64,000 nucleotides of DNA. Source: Variovorax boronicumulans (GTDB lineage: Bacteria; Pseudomonadota; Gammaproteobacteria; Burkholderiales; Burkholderiaceae_C). Position numbers and translations under genes: made by a program. The DNA is taken from assembly GCF_019352895.1 (NCBI RefSeq), contig NZ_JAAAFX010000007.1:64167-128166 (forward strand), read 5' to 3'. Below the pieces are notes generated by a model. It was not told the origin of the DNA and ran no database searches. It worked only from the letters and a program-made list of their open reading frames with translations. Below are positions 39,477-48,081 of the stretch, piece by piece; position 1 is the stretch's first letter; each line of letters begins with the position of its first letter.

Positions 39477-40325
39477 ATGAAACTGGCCCGTATCGGTGCC
39501 CCTGGCCGCGAGATTCCTGTGCTCGTGGATGCGCAAGGCGCTTTCCGAGATCTCCGCCGTGTGGTCGATGACATCACGCCTGCCACCCTTACCGACGAGA
39601 CGCTAGCCCGGCTTAGTGCGGTCGATCTCTCCAGTCTGCCCGTGATCGAGGGCGAGCAGCGCTACGGGGCACCCGTCGCGGGTGTTGGCAAGTTCATTGC
39701 GATTGGCTTGAACTATTCGGACCATGCGGCCGAAGCCAACATGCCGATCCCGAAGGAGCCGATCGTTTTTTCGAAAGCAACCACCTGCATCCAGGGGCCG
39801 AACGATCCGGTCATGCTGCCGCGCGACTCGCGCAAGACCGATTGGGAAGTGGAACTGGGCGTGGTCATCGGCCGCCGTGCGCGCTACGTCGAAATCGACG
39901 AGGCCCTGGACTACGTGGCCGGCTACTGCACCATCAACGACGTGAGCGAGCGCGAGTACCAACTCGAGCGCGGTTCGCAATGGGACAAGGGCAAGGGCTG
40001 CGACACCTTCGGCCCGATCGGACCCTGGCTGGTCACGCGGGACGAGGTACCGGATCCACAAAATCTGTCGATGTGGCTGGAGGTGAATGGCCAGCGCGAA
40101 CAGACGGGCAACACAAAGACGATGATCTTCAGCGTGGCCGAGATCGTGAGCCATCTGAGCCAGTTCATGACGTTGCTGCCGGGGGACGTGATCACGACCG
40201 GCACGCCCCCGGGCGTCGGCATGGCCAAAAGCCCGCCGCAATTCCTTCAGACGGGCGACAGGATCACGCTGTCGATCGAAGGCCTCGGCGACCAGTCGCA
40301 AACCGTCGTCGCGTTCGAGCGCTAG
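39477..40325 (+). CDS. FAH-family hydrolase, probably for 2,4-diketo-3-deoxy-L-fuconate
   Basis: The 282-residue protein is of the fumarylacetoacetate hydrolase family: FIAIGLNYSDHAAEANMPIP and PIVFSKATTCIQGPNDPVML, then a metal site with WEVELGVVIG (Glu) and GKGCDTFGPIGPWL. The C-terminal DVITTGTPPGVGM is canonical. It splits a C-C bond in a beta-diketo acid; in the fucose pathway this yields pyruvate and L-lactate. It starts 19 bases after the SDR gene and is followed by the dehydratase gene after seven bases. Confidence 0.85.
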   Translation: MKLARIGAPGREIPVLVDAQGAFRDLRRVVDDITPATLTDETLARLSAVDLSSLPVIEGEQRYGAPVAGVGKFIAIGLNYSDHAAEANMPIPKEPIVFSKATTCIQGPNDPVMLPRDSRKTDWEVELGVVIGRRARYVEIDEALDYVAGYCTINDVSEREYQLERGSQWDKGKGCDTFGPIGPWLVTRDEVPDPQNLSMWLEVNGQREQTGNTKTMIFSVAEIVSHLSQFMTLLPGDVITTGTPPGVGMAKSPPQFLQTGDRITLSIEGLGDQSQTVVAFER

Positions 40326-40332
40326 TCCCGCC

Positions 40333-41877
40333 ATGACCACCGATTCGATGACCGGCGTGCAGCCACTGTTGCAGCTTCACCCGAGCGACCACGTGGGGGT
40401 CGCCCGTGCCGAGTTGGCGGCGGGCACGGCGACTTTTTTTTCCACCAGCGACAAGATCATCGTGGCCGAGAAGATTCCGGCAGGCCACAAGGTGGCGCTG
40501 CGCGTGATCGACAAGGGCGAGGCGGTGCGCAAGTACGGGCAGATCATCGGCGTTGCAACCCAGGCGATTCAGGTGGGCGAGCACGTCCATGTTCACAACC
40601 TTGACATCGATTCGCTCGGGCTTGCCCACACGGTGGGGACTGGCTACGTGCCGACGGCGCGGGTCGAATCGCCTGCGACGTTCCAAGGCTATGTGCGAAG
40701 CGACGGGCGCGTGGGGACGCGGAACTACGTGGGCGTCATTTCGAGTGTAAATTGCTCGGCCACGGTGACCAAGGTCATCGCCGATTCGTTCTCAGTCACG
40801 GTGCGCTCGGCGTATCCGGGCGTCGATGGGGTGGTGGCCATCACGCATGGCAGCGGCTGCGGCATGAGCGGAACCGGTGAGGGCATCGACGTGCTGCGCC
40901 GCACTCTGCGCGGCTACGCCAGCCACCCGAATTTCGCCGCAGTGCTGGTGATTGGCCTGGGTTGCGAAGTCAACCAGATCGGTTCCTTGGTCGAAGGCCT
41001 GAGCGACGCCCAGTCTGGACGCGTGGTGGCGATAACCATCCAGCAGGCGGGCGGGACGCGGGAAGCCGTCGCGCAGGGACAGCAGATCGTGCATGAGATG
41101 TTGGATATGGCCAACCGCGCTCGCCGCAGCACGGTGCCGGCGCAGCACCTCACGGTGGGGCTGCAATGCGGCGGCTCCGACGGCTACTCCGGCATCAGCG
41201 CCAATCCCGCGCTGGGTGTGGCGGTGGATCTTCTGGTGCGCCATGGAGGCACAGCCATCCTGTCGGAAACGCCGGAAATCTATGGGGCCGAACATCTGTT
41301 GACGGCCCGAGCCGCCAACCCGGCGGTGGCCGAGCGCCTGCTCGATCGCCTGCGCTGGTGGGAGGACTACGCTGGACGCAACGGCGGCGACCTGAACAAC
41401 AACCCGTCGCCTGGCAACAAGGCTGGCGGCATCACCACCATTCTGGAAAAATCGCTGGGCGCCGTCGCCAAGGGCGGAGGCAGCGGCCTGATGGATGTCG
41501 TCGGCTATGCGGAGTCGGTCCACACGAACGGGTTGGTCTTCATGGACACGCCAGGCTATGACCCTGTTTCTGCCACGGGGCAGGTGGCCGGTGGCGCCAA
41601 TTTGATCTGCTTCACAACCGGCCGTGGATCGACCTACGGTTGCAAACCGACTCCGTCGCTCAAGTTAGCCACGAACACCGCGATGTTTGAACGCATGAGC
41701 CTCGACATGGATTTCAACGCGGGCCAGATCGTCGACGGCACGCTGACCGTGGCCGAGGCCGGTGAGCGCATCTTCCAGTTGATGCTGGCCACGGCATCCG
41801 GCCAGCAGAGCCTGAGCGAACAGCATGGACTGGGCGACAACGAGTTCGTGCCCTGGCAGTTGGGTGCCGTGATGTGA
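40333..41877 (+). CDS. UxaA-family sugar-acid dehydratase, candidate L-fuconate dehydratase
   Basis: This is a full-length 514-residue altronate/galactarate dehydratase family protein. A small N-terminal SAF-like domain (about residues 10-100, ending VGEHVHVHNLDIDSLGLAHT) precedes the large catalytic domain. That domain contains GYVRSDGRVGTRNYVGVISS, THGSGCGMSG, VGLQCGGSDGYSGISANPAL and SPGNKAGGITTILEKSLGAV, all family landmarks. The enzymes are iron-dependent. The operon otherwise has every step from sugar to pyruvate except acid dehydration, so this protein should dehydrate L-fuconate in place of the enolase-type enzyme used elsewhere. It is the last gene before the IS elements. Confidence 0.85.
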   Translation: MTTDSMTGVQPLLQLHPSDHVGVARAELAAGTATFFSTSDKIIVAEKIPAGHKVALRVIDKGEAVRKYGQIIGVATQAIQVGEHVHVHNLDIDSLGLAHTVGTGYVPTARVESPATFQGYVRSDGRVGTRNYVGVISSVNCSATVTKVIADSFSVTVRSAYPGVDGVVAITHGSGCGMSGTGEGIDVLRRTLRGYASHPNFAAVLVIGLGCEVNQIGSLVEGLSDAQSGRVVAITIQQAGGTREAVAQGQQIVHEMLDMANRARRSTVPAQHLTVGLQCGGSDGYSGISANPALGVAVDLLVRHGGTAILSETPEIYGAEHLLTARAANPAVAERLLDRLRWWEDYAGRNGGDLNNNPSPGNKAGGITTILEKSLGAVAKGGGSGLMDVVGYAESVHTNGLVFMDTPGYDPVSATGQVAGGANLICFTTGRGSTYGCKPTPSLKLATNTAMFERMSLDMDFNAGQIVDGTLTVAEAGERIFQLMLATASGQQSLSEQHGLGDNEFVPWQLGAVM

Positions 41878-41952
41878 AAGGCAGCGCGTTTGAGCGGAGA
41901 TGCCCACCGCAGCGTGCGGCAGCCCACACACCGAGCGCTGATCGCGTGGTTC

Positions 41953-42022
41953 AGGGACTTCCACGCCGCGGGGTCAAACGAGAAGTGGCTCACCGACATC
42001 ACCGAGTTCCAGATCCCGGCTC
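41953..42022 (+). pseudogene. Fragment of an IS3-family transposase
   Basis: Twenty-three codons read RDFHAAGSNEKWLTDITEF and on, matching the start of the integrase core in the intact transposase at 42301-43839 (RDFKAAAPNEKWLTDISEF). The bases differ, so this is an older relative. The surrounding 350 bases up to the intact element contain no gene I can support. Confidence 0.6.
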
Positions 42023-42231
42023 GACCAACTCGCAGCGCGGTTCGTGCAGCTTATTGCAAGCTGTACGGTATGGAGGCCGTGACCAAGGACTGGACGCCCG
42101 TGCGTCGGCTGCGGCTACGTGCGCGCTACAGCTCCGCGATCGTGCGTGAGATCGGGCTACTGCTGCTCCCGCATCGACACGCCGTTGCGCCGTCGAGCCT
42201 GCTGTGCGAAGCGCTGCACTACCTGCATGGG

Positions 42232-43895
42232 TGTCCGCGCCGAAGTAGAACTGAGCCACCGGGGATGCGGCCAAAAACTTGGACTACCTGAAAGTAGTTC
42301 ATGTATTCCTACGAAGATCGAATCCGAGCGGTCGAGCTCTACATCCAACTCGGCAAGCGAGTCGCCGAGACCATTCACCAGTTGGGTTACCCAACAGAGA
42401 ACGCTCTCAAGAGCTGGCACCGGGCGTATGAGCAGGGCTCGGACATACCGCGCGGCTATGCGCGCAAAAAGCCCAAATACTCACCGGCGCAGCAGACGCT
42501 GGCCATCGAGCATTACCTCGCGCACGGGCGCTGCATTGCGGCAACCACCAAGACGCTCGGCTATCCGTCGCGTGACTCTCTGCGTTCCTGGATTCAGGCG
42601 GTGCATCCTCAGTTGTGCTCGCCAGGCATGCCCCGACCTGACACGTCACCACGCCCGCCCCAGCTGAAGCAAGCTGCAGTCATCGCCCTGTGCACCCGAC
42701 AAGAAAGCGCACAGGCGGTCGCGCAAAGACTGGGCGTTTGCAGGCCGACGCTGTACAACTGGAAGAACCAGCTACTCGGCCCCGAGACACCCGCATCCAT
42801 GACAAGCAAGCTCGAACCGCCCCAGCCAGATGAGCGCGAAGAACTGCAGCAACAGATCGACGCACTCCAACGCGACTTGCACCGCCTGCAGCTGGAGAAC
42901 GACCTCCTGAACAAGGCGAATGAACTCATAAAAAAAGATGGGGGCATCAACCTGCAAAGCCTGAGAAATCGGGAAAAGACACAGCTGGTTGATGCCCTGA
43001 AACAGACGTACCCCTTGCTCGAGCTACTCGAAACGCTGGGCCTGGCAAGAAGCTCGTACTTTTATCACCGCGCCCGGGCGCAAGTCGCAGACAAGTACGC
43101 CCAAGTGCGCGGCACCATGGCGGACATCTTCGAGCGCAATCACCGCTGCTATGGCTATCGCCGCATGCGGGCGTCACTGGGCAGCCAGTGCACGCGCATT
43201 TGCGAGAAGGTGGTGTTGCGCTTGATGAAGCAGGAGGGGCTGACCGCCGCCAGACCCAAGCGGCGCCGATATGGCTCCTACCTGGGAGAAATCAGCCCGG
43301 CGCCAGAAAATCTCCTCAACCGCGACTTCAAGGCCGCGGCCCCGAATGAGAAATGGCTCACCGACATCTCGGAGTTCCATATCCCGGCCGGCAAGGTTTA
43401 CCTGTCACCCATGATCGATTGCTTCGATGACCAGGTCATCAGCTGGTCGATCGGCACGCGTCCGGACGCAGAGCTCGTGAACACGATGCTCGATGCAGCC
43501 ATCCAGACGATTCCTGGCAGCAGCGATCGGCCTGTTGTGCATTCGGATCGCGGCGGTCACTACCGCTGGCCTGGATGGCTATCTCGCATTGCTGATGCCA
43601 AGCTGGTTCGCTCGATGTCGCGCAAAGGCTGTTCGCCCGACAATGCGGCCTGCGAAGGCTTCTTCGGTCGATTGAAGACCGAATGGTTCTATCCTGGCAA
43701 CTGGCAATCAACGACCGTTGAACAGTTCACCCAGGCCCTGGACTCTTACATCCACTGGTACAACGAGAAGCGAATCAAGATGTTCTTGGGCGTGCGCAGC
43801 CCTCTTGACTACCGACGAAGCTTGGGGCTCATGGCATAAACAGTCCAAGTTTTTAGCCGCATCCCCACTGGCTCAGTTTCCGGTCGGCGCCAACA
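42232..43895 (+). mobile_element. IS3-family insertion sequence, intact
   Basis: The 1664-base element is bounded by imperfect 54-base terminal inverted repeats (42232-42285 and 43842-43895, about 44 of 54 positions alike). Both ends begin TGT and include a shared AAAAACTTGGACT at the inner end. One transposase gene fills it. I see no target-site duplication directly outside the ends, which fits insertion followed by rearrangement, or slightly different true ends. It lies among fragments of other IS elements and directly follows the fucose operon. Confidence 0.8.
42301..43839 (+). CDS. IS3-family transposase, single reading frame
   Basis: The 512-residue transposase has N-terminal helix-turn-helix repeats (YIQLGKRVAETIHQLGYPTE; TRQESAQAVAQRLGVCRPTL) and a leucine-zipper-like helix (EELQQQIDALQRDLHRLQLE). 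The DDE integrase core has Asp in WLTDISEF, Asp in VVHSDRGGHY and Glu in AACEGFFGRLKTEW. Most IS3 elements make this protein by frameshifting between orfA and orfB. Here the two halves are one continuous frame, although a run of seven A (42930-42936) marks the place where slippage would occur. Confidence 0.88.
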   Translation: MYSYEDRIRAVELYIQLGKRVAETIHQLGYPTENALKSWHRAYEQGSDIPRGYARKKPKYSPAQQTLAIEHYLAHGRCIAATTKTLGYPSRDSLRSWIQAVHPQLCSPGMPRPDTSPRPPQLKQAAVIALCTRQESAQAVAQRLGVCRPTLYNWKNQLLGPETPASMTSKLEPPQPDEREELQQQIDALQRDLHRLQLENDLLNKANELIKKDGGINLQSLRNREKTQLVDALKQTYPLLELLETLGLARSSYFYHRARAQVADKYAQVRGTMADIFERNHRCYGYRRMRASLGSQCTRICEKVVLRLMKQEGLTAARPKRRRYGSYLGEISPAPENLLNRDFKAAAPNEKWLTDISEFHIPAGKVYLSPMIDCFDDQVISWSIGTRPDAELVNTMLDAAIQTIPGSSDRPVVHSDRGGHYRWPGWLSRIADAKLVRSMSRKGCSPDNAACEGFFGRLKTEWFYPGNWQSTTVEQFTQALDSYIHWYNEKRIKMFLGVRSPLDYRRSLGLMA

Positions 43896-44012
43896 CAGCT
43901 TCACCGCTTCCCGCTTGAATTCGTCCGTAAACGTTCTCCTCGTCCTTGGCATGTCTGCCTCCCAAACGCATCATGTCATTCGATGTGTCCGGGAAACCGG
44001 GGGAGGCCCACA
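43896..44012 (-). mobile_element. Left end of an older IS3-type element, cut by the intact IS
   Basis: Minus-strand translation from an ATG at 43952 reads MPRTRRTFTDEFKREAVKL, a typical IS3 orfA N-terminus, with GGGAGG upstream. It is broken off exactly at the end of the intact IS (43895/43896). A sequence like an IS3 terminal repeat (GGGAAACCGGGGGAGGCCCA and surroundings) lies at about 43992-44012. Confidence 0.6.
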
Positions 44013-44036
44013 CTGCGTGGATTGGCTCATGCGCGA

Positions 44037-44189
44037 GCCGGTCTTGCGCGCAAGGCCACCACGCCGACGCTACCGCAGGACCGTGGTGCTCGAAGCGCTA
44101 TCGCCGACACCATGCTGAGCTGGCAATTCTCGGCTAATGCATGCAATCAGAAGTGGGTGGACGACTTCACGTACATCTGGATTGGGGGG
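44037..44189 (+). pseudogene. Fragment of IS3-type orfB transposase
   Basis: One frame reads TLPQDRGARSAIADTMLSWQ, then FSANACNQKWVDDFTYIWIG. It corresponds to the beginning of the integrase core of IS3 orfB proteins, including the first catalytic Asp region (DFTYIW). The frame decays on both sides. It is a second relic and is not from the same copy as the orfA piece, since it has the opposite orientation. Confidence 0.6.
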
Positions 44190-44212
44190 AGGGCCCCATC
44201 TCCGTCTCCAAA

Positions 44213-44845
44213 TCACGTCTCGGTACTTTCCAAGGCGGAAAGCACTCGAAGCACAAATGCCGATCCTTGCTTGCGCTCTTCCGGGCTGAGCTGTGCCATC
44301 GCCGGCGCGAGCACCGAGTGATTCGCCAGGTGCTCGATGGCGTGCTCGACCACCTGCAGGCCCTTCTTCGTCAGGTGCACCAGAAACCCGCCGCTGTGGC
44401 TGGGGTCCGGAAGGCGCTCGACGTAGGCCATCTCGACCAGGCGATCGACCTTCTTCGTGATCGCACCGGAGGTGACGAGCAGGGTGCGGAAAAGATCTGT
44501 CGGCCGCTTGACATAGGGCGGGCCGCTGCGGCGCAGCGCGAGCATCAGCCGCATGTCGCCGCCGTTGATGCCGAACTTCGCCTGGCAATGCCGGTCGTAG
44601 GCGCGATCGACCAGGGTGCCGAGCCGCATGAAGTAGATCGCGAGCAGGAAGTTTTCCAGGTCGACCTCGCCTCTCTCGTGCTGCCACTGGAGGGTGATCA
44701 GTTCACTGAGGCTCGGCGACCGGCGCTGTGCCCTGTCCGCGCGCGGCGGTGCCTGGTTGGCGCGCGAGGCCGGGCGGCGGGGGGAGGGCTGATTGTTTTC
44801 GGTGTGATCTTCCACAGAAGGCATCCTCGCTTCACTTTTCACCAT
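44213..44845 (-). CDS. MarR-family regulator of the oxygenase operon
   Basis: This 210-residue protein has a long hydrophilic N-terminal part (about 55 residues, Pro/Arg-rich). The MarR winged helix follows: DMRLMLALRRSGPPYVKRPT, LLVTSGAITKKVDRLVEMAY and the wing VERLPDPSHSGGFLVHLTKK. MarR dimers bind palindromes and leave when an aromatic-type ligand binds. It is divergent from the ABC transporter genes. An ATCTTCCATGGAAGAC palindrome lies between them, a related site overlaps its own early codons, and a perfect copy precedes the reductase gene. The long N-terminal extension hints that translation could start at an internal codon. Confidence 0.85.
   Translation of the reverse strand: MVKSEARMPSVEDHTENNQPSPRRPASRANQAPPRADRAQRRSPSLSELITLQWQHERGEVDLENFLLAIYFMRLGTLVDRAYDRHCQAKFGINGGDMRLMLALRRSGPPYVKRPTDLFRTLLVTSGAITKKVDRLVEMAYVERLPDPSHSGGFLVHLTKKGLQVVEHAIEHLANHSVLAPAMAQLSPEERKQGSAFVLRVLSALESTET
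44807..44820. promoter_or_regulatory. Weak copy of the MarR palindrome inside the MarR 5' end
   Basis: ATCTTCCACAGAAG keeps both half-sites (ATCTTCC, GAAG) of the palindrome seen at 44936 and 50886. It falls in early codons of the MarR gene, a position suited to autorepression, or hinting at a later true start. Confidence 0.35.
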
Positions 44846-44935
44846 CTTAACGGCTGCCCAGCCTCATGGAATCAGGTTGTTTCTTGTTGTGAGACGCATG
44901 GGTTTTCCCTGAATGCCATGCGCTGCTTTGCGTAT

Positions 44936-44951
44936 ATCTTCCATGGAAGAC
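44936..44951. promoter_or_regulatory. Putative MarR operator before the ABC transporter genes
   Basis: ATCTTCCATGGAAGAC is a 16-base palindrome with one end mismatch. It lies between the MarR gene and the divergent binding-protein gene, 64 bases before the latter's start. Confidence 0.6.
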
Positions 44952-45015
44952 GAATGGGTGCATGTGCTTTGCGGATGTGCCGATGCGTTCACCCCACGAC
45001 AAAGAGAGACAAACC

Positions 45016-46197
45016 ATGAAACTGCCTTTCACTCGTCTGCTGACGAGATTCGGCGTCGCCTTCGCATTCGCGTCGTCGGCCGCCGCCTTTGCGCAAGACA
45101 CCGTGAAGATCGGCTTTGTCGGTCCGTACACCGGCCCTTTCGCCGTCGCGGGGCAATCGTTCAGGCAAGGCATCGAGGCCTATGTGGCGCTCCACGGTGA
45201 CAGCGTCGGGGGCAAGAAGGTGCAGGTCGTCTACCGCGACAGCGCCGGCGCAGACCCGACACTGGCCAAGCGCCTGGCCGAGGAATTGGTCGTCAAGGAC
45301 AAGGTGGCGATGTTGGGCGGCTTCTATCTGAGTCCCGAGGTGGCAGCCACCGCGCCGGTGGCGAACGCTGCCAAGGTCCCGCTCTTCATCGTCAATGCGT
45401 CGACCCCGGCGTTGATGAAGATGTCGCCGTACTTCGTGCGCATGGGCCAGGCGATCAACCAGCCGGCTGAACTCGCCGCGGTCTATGCGCGCCAGTCCGG
45501 CAAGTCCCGCGGCTTCGTGGCGGTCGGGGACTATGGGCCGGGCCACATTGTGGAACAGACCTTCAGCGCCAAATTCGCAGCCGAGGGAGGGCAGATGGTG
45601 GGCAGCGTGCGCGTGCCGCTCAACACCGCCGACTTCGCCCCCTTTGCCGAACGCATTGCGAACGCCCATCCGGATGTCCTGCAGGTGTTCCTGCCGCCCG
45701 GCGCATCCTCGGTCGGCTTCAGCAAGGCACTGGCGGCCCGCGGCCTGACCCAGAAGGTCATGATCATCGGCCAGGGCGAGGCCGAGGACAGCGATCTCCC
45801 GCTGTTCGACGAATCCATCTTCGGCTTCAAGTCGATCATCTACATCGACGCCAATGCGACGAACCCCGAGAACACGGCGTTCGCCGGCTGGCTGCTCAAG
45901 AACGTGGGGGCCTCCGCGCGGACCAACTCGTTCAGCATCGGTGCCTTCGATGCCATGCACCTGGCCTACAAGATGATCGGCGACCAGGCCGGCAAGCCTT
46001 TCGACGGACAGGCCGCGATGAAGTCGCTGCCCGGCTACACGTGGAAGAGCCCGCGCGGTCAGGTGACCATCGACCCTGCGTCGCGTGAACTGGTGCAGAA
46101 CTTCTATCTGCGCGAGGTCGTGAAGACCGAGGACGGCGGCAAGCGCAACAAGGTGATCAAGACCTGGGCCCAGGTGAAGCCCACCGTGCTGCCCTGA
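45016..46197 (+). CDS. Branched-chain-amino-acid-type substrate-binding protein (LivK-like)
   Basis: This 393-residue protein has a signal peptide (MKLPFTRLLTRFGVAFAFAS and on, cleavage after AFA). The mature domain begins VKIGFVGPYTGPFAVAGQSF, the standard opening of Peripla_BP_6 proteins. It ends SPRGQVTIDPASRELVQNFY. In catabolic operons such proteins bind aromatic or other carboxylic acids rather than amino acids. It starts the transporter set, 64 bases after the MarR palindrome. The ATG at 45016 begins the signal peptide; upstream in-frame codons do not. Confidence 0.88.
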   Translation: MKLPFTRLLTRFGVAFAFASSAAAFAQDTVKIGFVGPYTGPFAVAGQSFRQGIEAYVALHGDSVGGKKVQVVYRDSAGADPTLAKRLAEELVVKDKVAMLGGFYLSPEVAATAPVANAAKVPLFIVNASTPALMKMSPYFVRMGQAINQPAELAAVYARQSGKSRGFVAVGDYGPGHIVEQTFSAKFAAEGGQMVGSVRVPLNTADFAPFAERIANAHPDVLQVFLPPGASSVGFSKALAARGLTQKVMIIGQGEAEDSDLPLFDESIFGFKSIIYIDANATNPENTAFAGWLLKNVGASARTNSFSIGAFDAMHLAYKMIGDQAGKPFDGQAAMKSLPGYTWKSPRGQVTIDPASRELVQNFYLREVVKTEDGGKRNKVIKTWAQVKPTVLP

Positions 46198-46226
46198 GGC
46201 GGGCGGCAGCCGTCGAAGGATCCATC

Positions 46227-47096
46227 GTGTCCTCCCTTGCATTCATCCTGCTCTATGGCCTGTCCTATGGCCTCATCCTGTGCCTCATCGCGCTGGGTCT
46301 CGTCGTCACGATGGGCCTGATGCGCGTCATCAACCTGGCGCACGGTGCGTTCTCCGCCATCGGCGGCTACCTCGCCATCGGCCTCATGCAGCAATGGGGC
46401 TGGCCGTATGCGGTGGCCGTGCCCGCCGCCGTGCTGTCTGTGGCCGCACTGGGCGTGCTGGCTGAGCGAACGCTCTACGTCCATCTGTATCGGCGCAGCG
46501 ATCTCGACCAGGTGCTGGTGACCGTCGGCGTCAACTTCGTGGTGATTGCACTGCTCACCATGCTGTTCGGCCCGAACATCGTCCAGATCGAACTGCCGGC
46601 CTACCTCAAGGGCAACTTCGATCTCGGCATCCGCGAGTTCGAGCGTTACCGGCTGGTGGCGGGTGCGATCTGCGCGGTGGTCATCGGTGCGCTGTGGTGG
46701 GTGTTCGAGCGCACCAGTGCCGGGGCCCGCCTGCGTGCCGCGGTGGACAACCGGGGCATGGCACAGGCCACGGGCATGAATGTGCCGGTGCTGTTCTCCG
46801 CGACTTTCGCGCTGGGCTGTGGGCTCGCCGCGCTCGGCGGCGTGCTGGCGGCGCCGATCCTGCCGATCGAGCCCATGTGGCCGCTCAAGTACCTGGTGCT
46901 GGTGCTGGTGATCGTCGCGCTCGCCGGCCATGGGCAGGTGACCGCCTCGGTCCTCGTGGCGATGCTCGTCGGTCTGGTCGAGACGGCGGGGCGCTACCTG
47001 TTCCCGCAGTTCGGGGCGTTCTTCATCTACCTCTTGCTCATCGGCCTGATGGTGTGGCGGCCAGACGGTCTGCTGCTGCGCCGCCGGGCGGCCTGA
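46227..47096 (+). CDS. ABC permease, LivH type
   Basis: This 289-residue inner-membrane protein has about eight hydrophobic segments. It opens with FILLYGLSYGLILCLIALGL and contains GLMRVINLAHGAFSAIGGYL, the LivH signature region. A cytoplasmic RLRAAVDNRGMAQATGMNVP loop contacts the ATPases. It forms the channel together with the LivM-type protein. It starts 29 bases after the binding-protein gene, and the LivM gene follows after four bases. Confidence 0.88.
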   Translation: MSSLAFILLYGLSYGLILCLIALGLVVTMGLMRVINLAHGAFSAIGGYLAIGLMQQWGWPYAVAVPAAVLSVAALGVLAERTLYVHLYRRSDLDQVLVTVGVNFVVIALLTMLFGPNIVQIELPAYLKGNFDLGIREFERYRLVAGAICAVVIGALWWVFERTSAGARLRAAVDNRGMAQATGMNVPVLFSATFALGCGLAALGGVLAAPILPIEPMWPLKYLVLVLVIVALAGHGQVTASVLVAMLVGLVETAGRYLFPQFGAFFIYLLLIGLMVWRPDGLLLRRRAA

Positions 47097-47100
47097 AACC

Positions 47101-48081
47101 ATGACTTCACTTCCTCGCGATTCCATCCTCGCCCGGCACCACTGGCATGTGGGCGAACTGGCCTGGCTCGCCGCGGCTGGCGCCTGCTACTTCATCTTTC
47201 CCGAGTACCTCGCGCTGGGCACCTCGGTGCTGGTCATGGTGCTGCTCGTCCTGTCGTACGACCTGCTGCTCGGCTTCGCGGGCGTGCTGTCGCTCGGCCA
47301 TGCCGTGTTCTTCGGACTGGGCGCGTTCGTGGCGGGCTGGCTGGCGCTGGCCGGCTGGACCGAGCCGCTCAGCGTGGTGCTCGCCGGTGGACTCGCCGCT
47401 GCCGTGCTGGCTGCCTTGCTGGGGCCCTTCGTGTTGCGCCTGTCGGGGCTGCCGCTGATGATGGTGACACTCGCCTTCGGTGTGCTGGTCTTCGAGGCTG
47501 CGCACAAGGCCACCGGTCTGACGGGCGGCGACGACGGCCTCTCGGGCATCCAGTTCGCACCGATCTTTGGCGTGTTCGACTGGGGTTTGGGCGGGGCGAC
47601 AAGCTACCTCTACGTGCTCGCCTGGGTGGTGGTGCTCTTCCTGGTGTTGAAGCGCGTCGTCTCGTCGCCCTTCGGCGTGATGTTGCAGGGCATCCGCGAG
47701 AACCCGGCACGCATGCGGGTGATCGGCAATCGTGTGGTGCCGCACCTCACGCTGGCCTATGTGCTGAGCGGGGCCGTTGCCGGCATCGCCGGTGCGCTGT
47801 TCACGCAGGCCAACGCTTTCGTCGGACTCGGCGTGTTCGCGCTGGACACCTCGGTCGACGTGCTGGTCATGCTGGTGCTGGGCGGCATCGGCGGACTCTA
47901 CGGCGCCTTCGTCGGCGTGCCGGTGTACATGCTGCTCAAGCACTTCTCGTCGCAGTGGAATCCCTATTCCTGGATGCTGCTGATCGGCGTGCTGTTGATC
48001 GCGGTGGTGCTGCAGGGGCGCGGCGGCCTGATCGCGATCCTGCAGATCGCCGCTCGCAGAACGTTTGGGAGCAAGACATGA
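47101..48081 (+). CDS. ABC permease, LivM type
   Basis: This 326-residue permease has a family landmark YDLLLGFAGVLSLGHAVFFG, a coupling loop MLQGIRENPARMRVIGNRVV and a C-terminal VLVMLVLGGIGGLYGAFVG. It pairs with the LivH-type protein in the membrane. Its stop overlaps the ATG of the LivG-type gene by four bases. Length and order are normal for Liv systems. Confidence 0.88.
   Translation: MTSLPRDSILARHHWHVGELAWLAAAGACYFIFPEYLALGTSVLVMVLLVLSYDLLLGFAGVLSLGHAVFFGLGAFVAGWLALAGWTEPLSVVLAGGLAAAVLAALLGPFVLRLSGLPLMMVTLAFGVLVFEAAHKATGLTGGDDGLSGIQFAPIFGVFDWGLGGATSYLYVLAWVVVLFLVLKRVVSSPFGVMLQGIRENPARMRVIGNRVVPHLTLAYVLSGAVAGIAGALFTQANAFVGLGVFALDTSVDVLVMLVLGGIGGLYGAFVGVPVYMLLKHFSSQWNPYSWMLLIGVLLIAVVLQGRGGLIAILQIAARRTFGSKT

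Noticed and set aside
42225..43902. Target-site duplication around the intact IS3-type element
   Set aside because: The bases directly outside the 54-base terminal repeats do not match each other over three or more positions.
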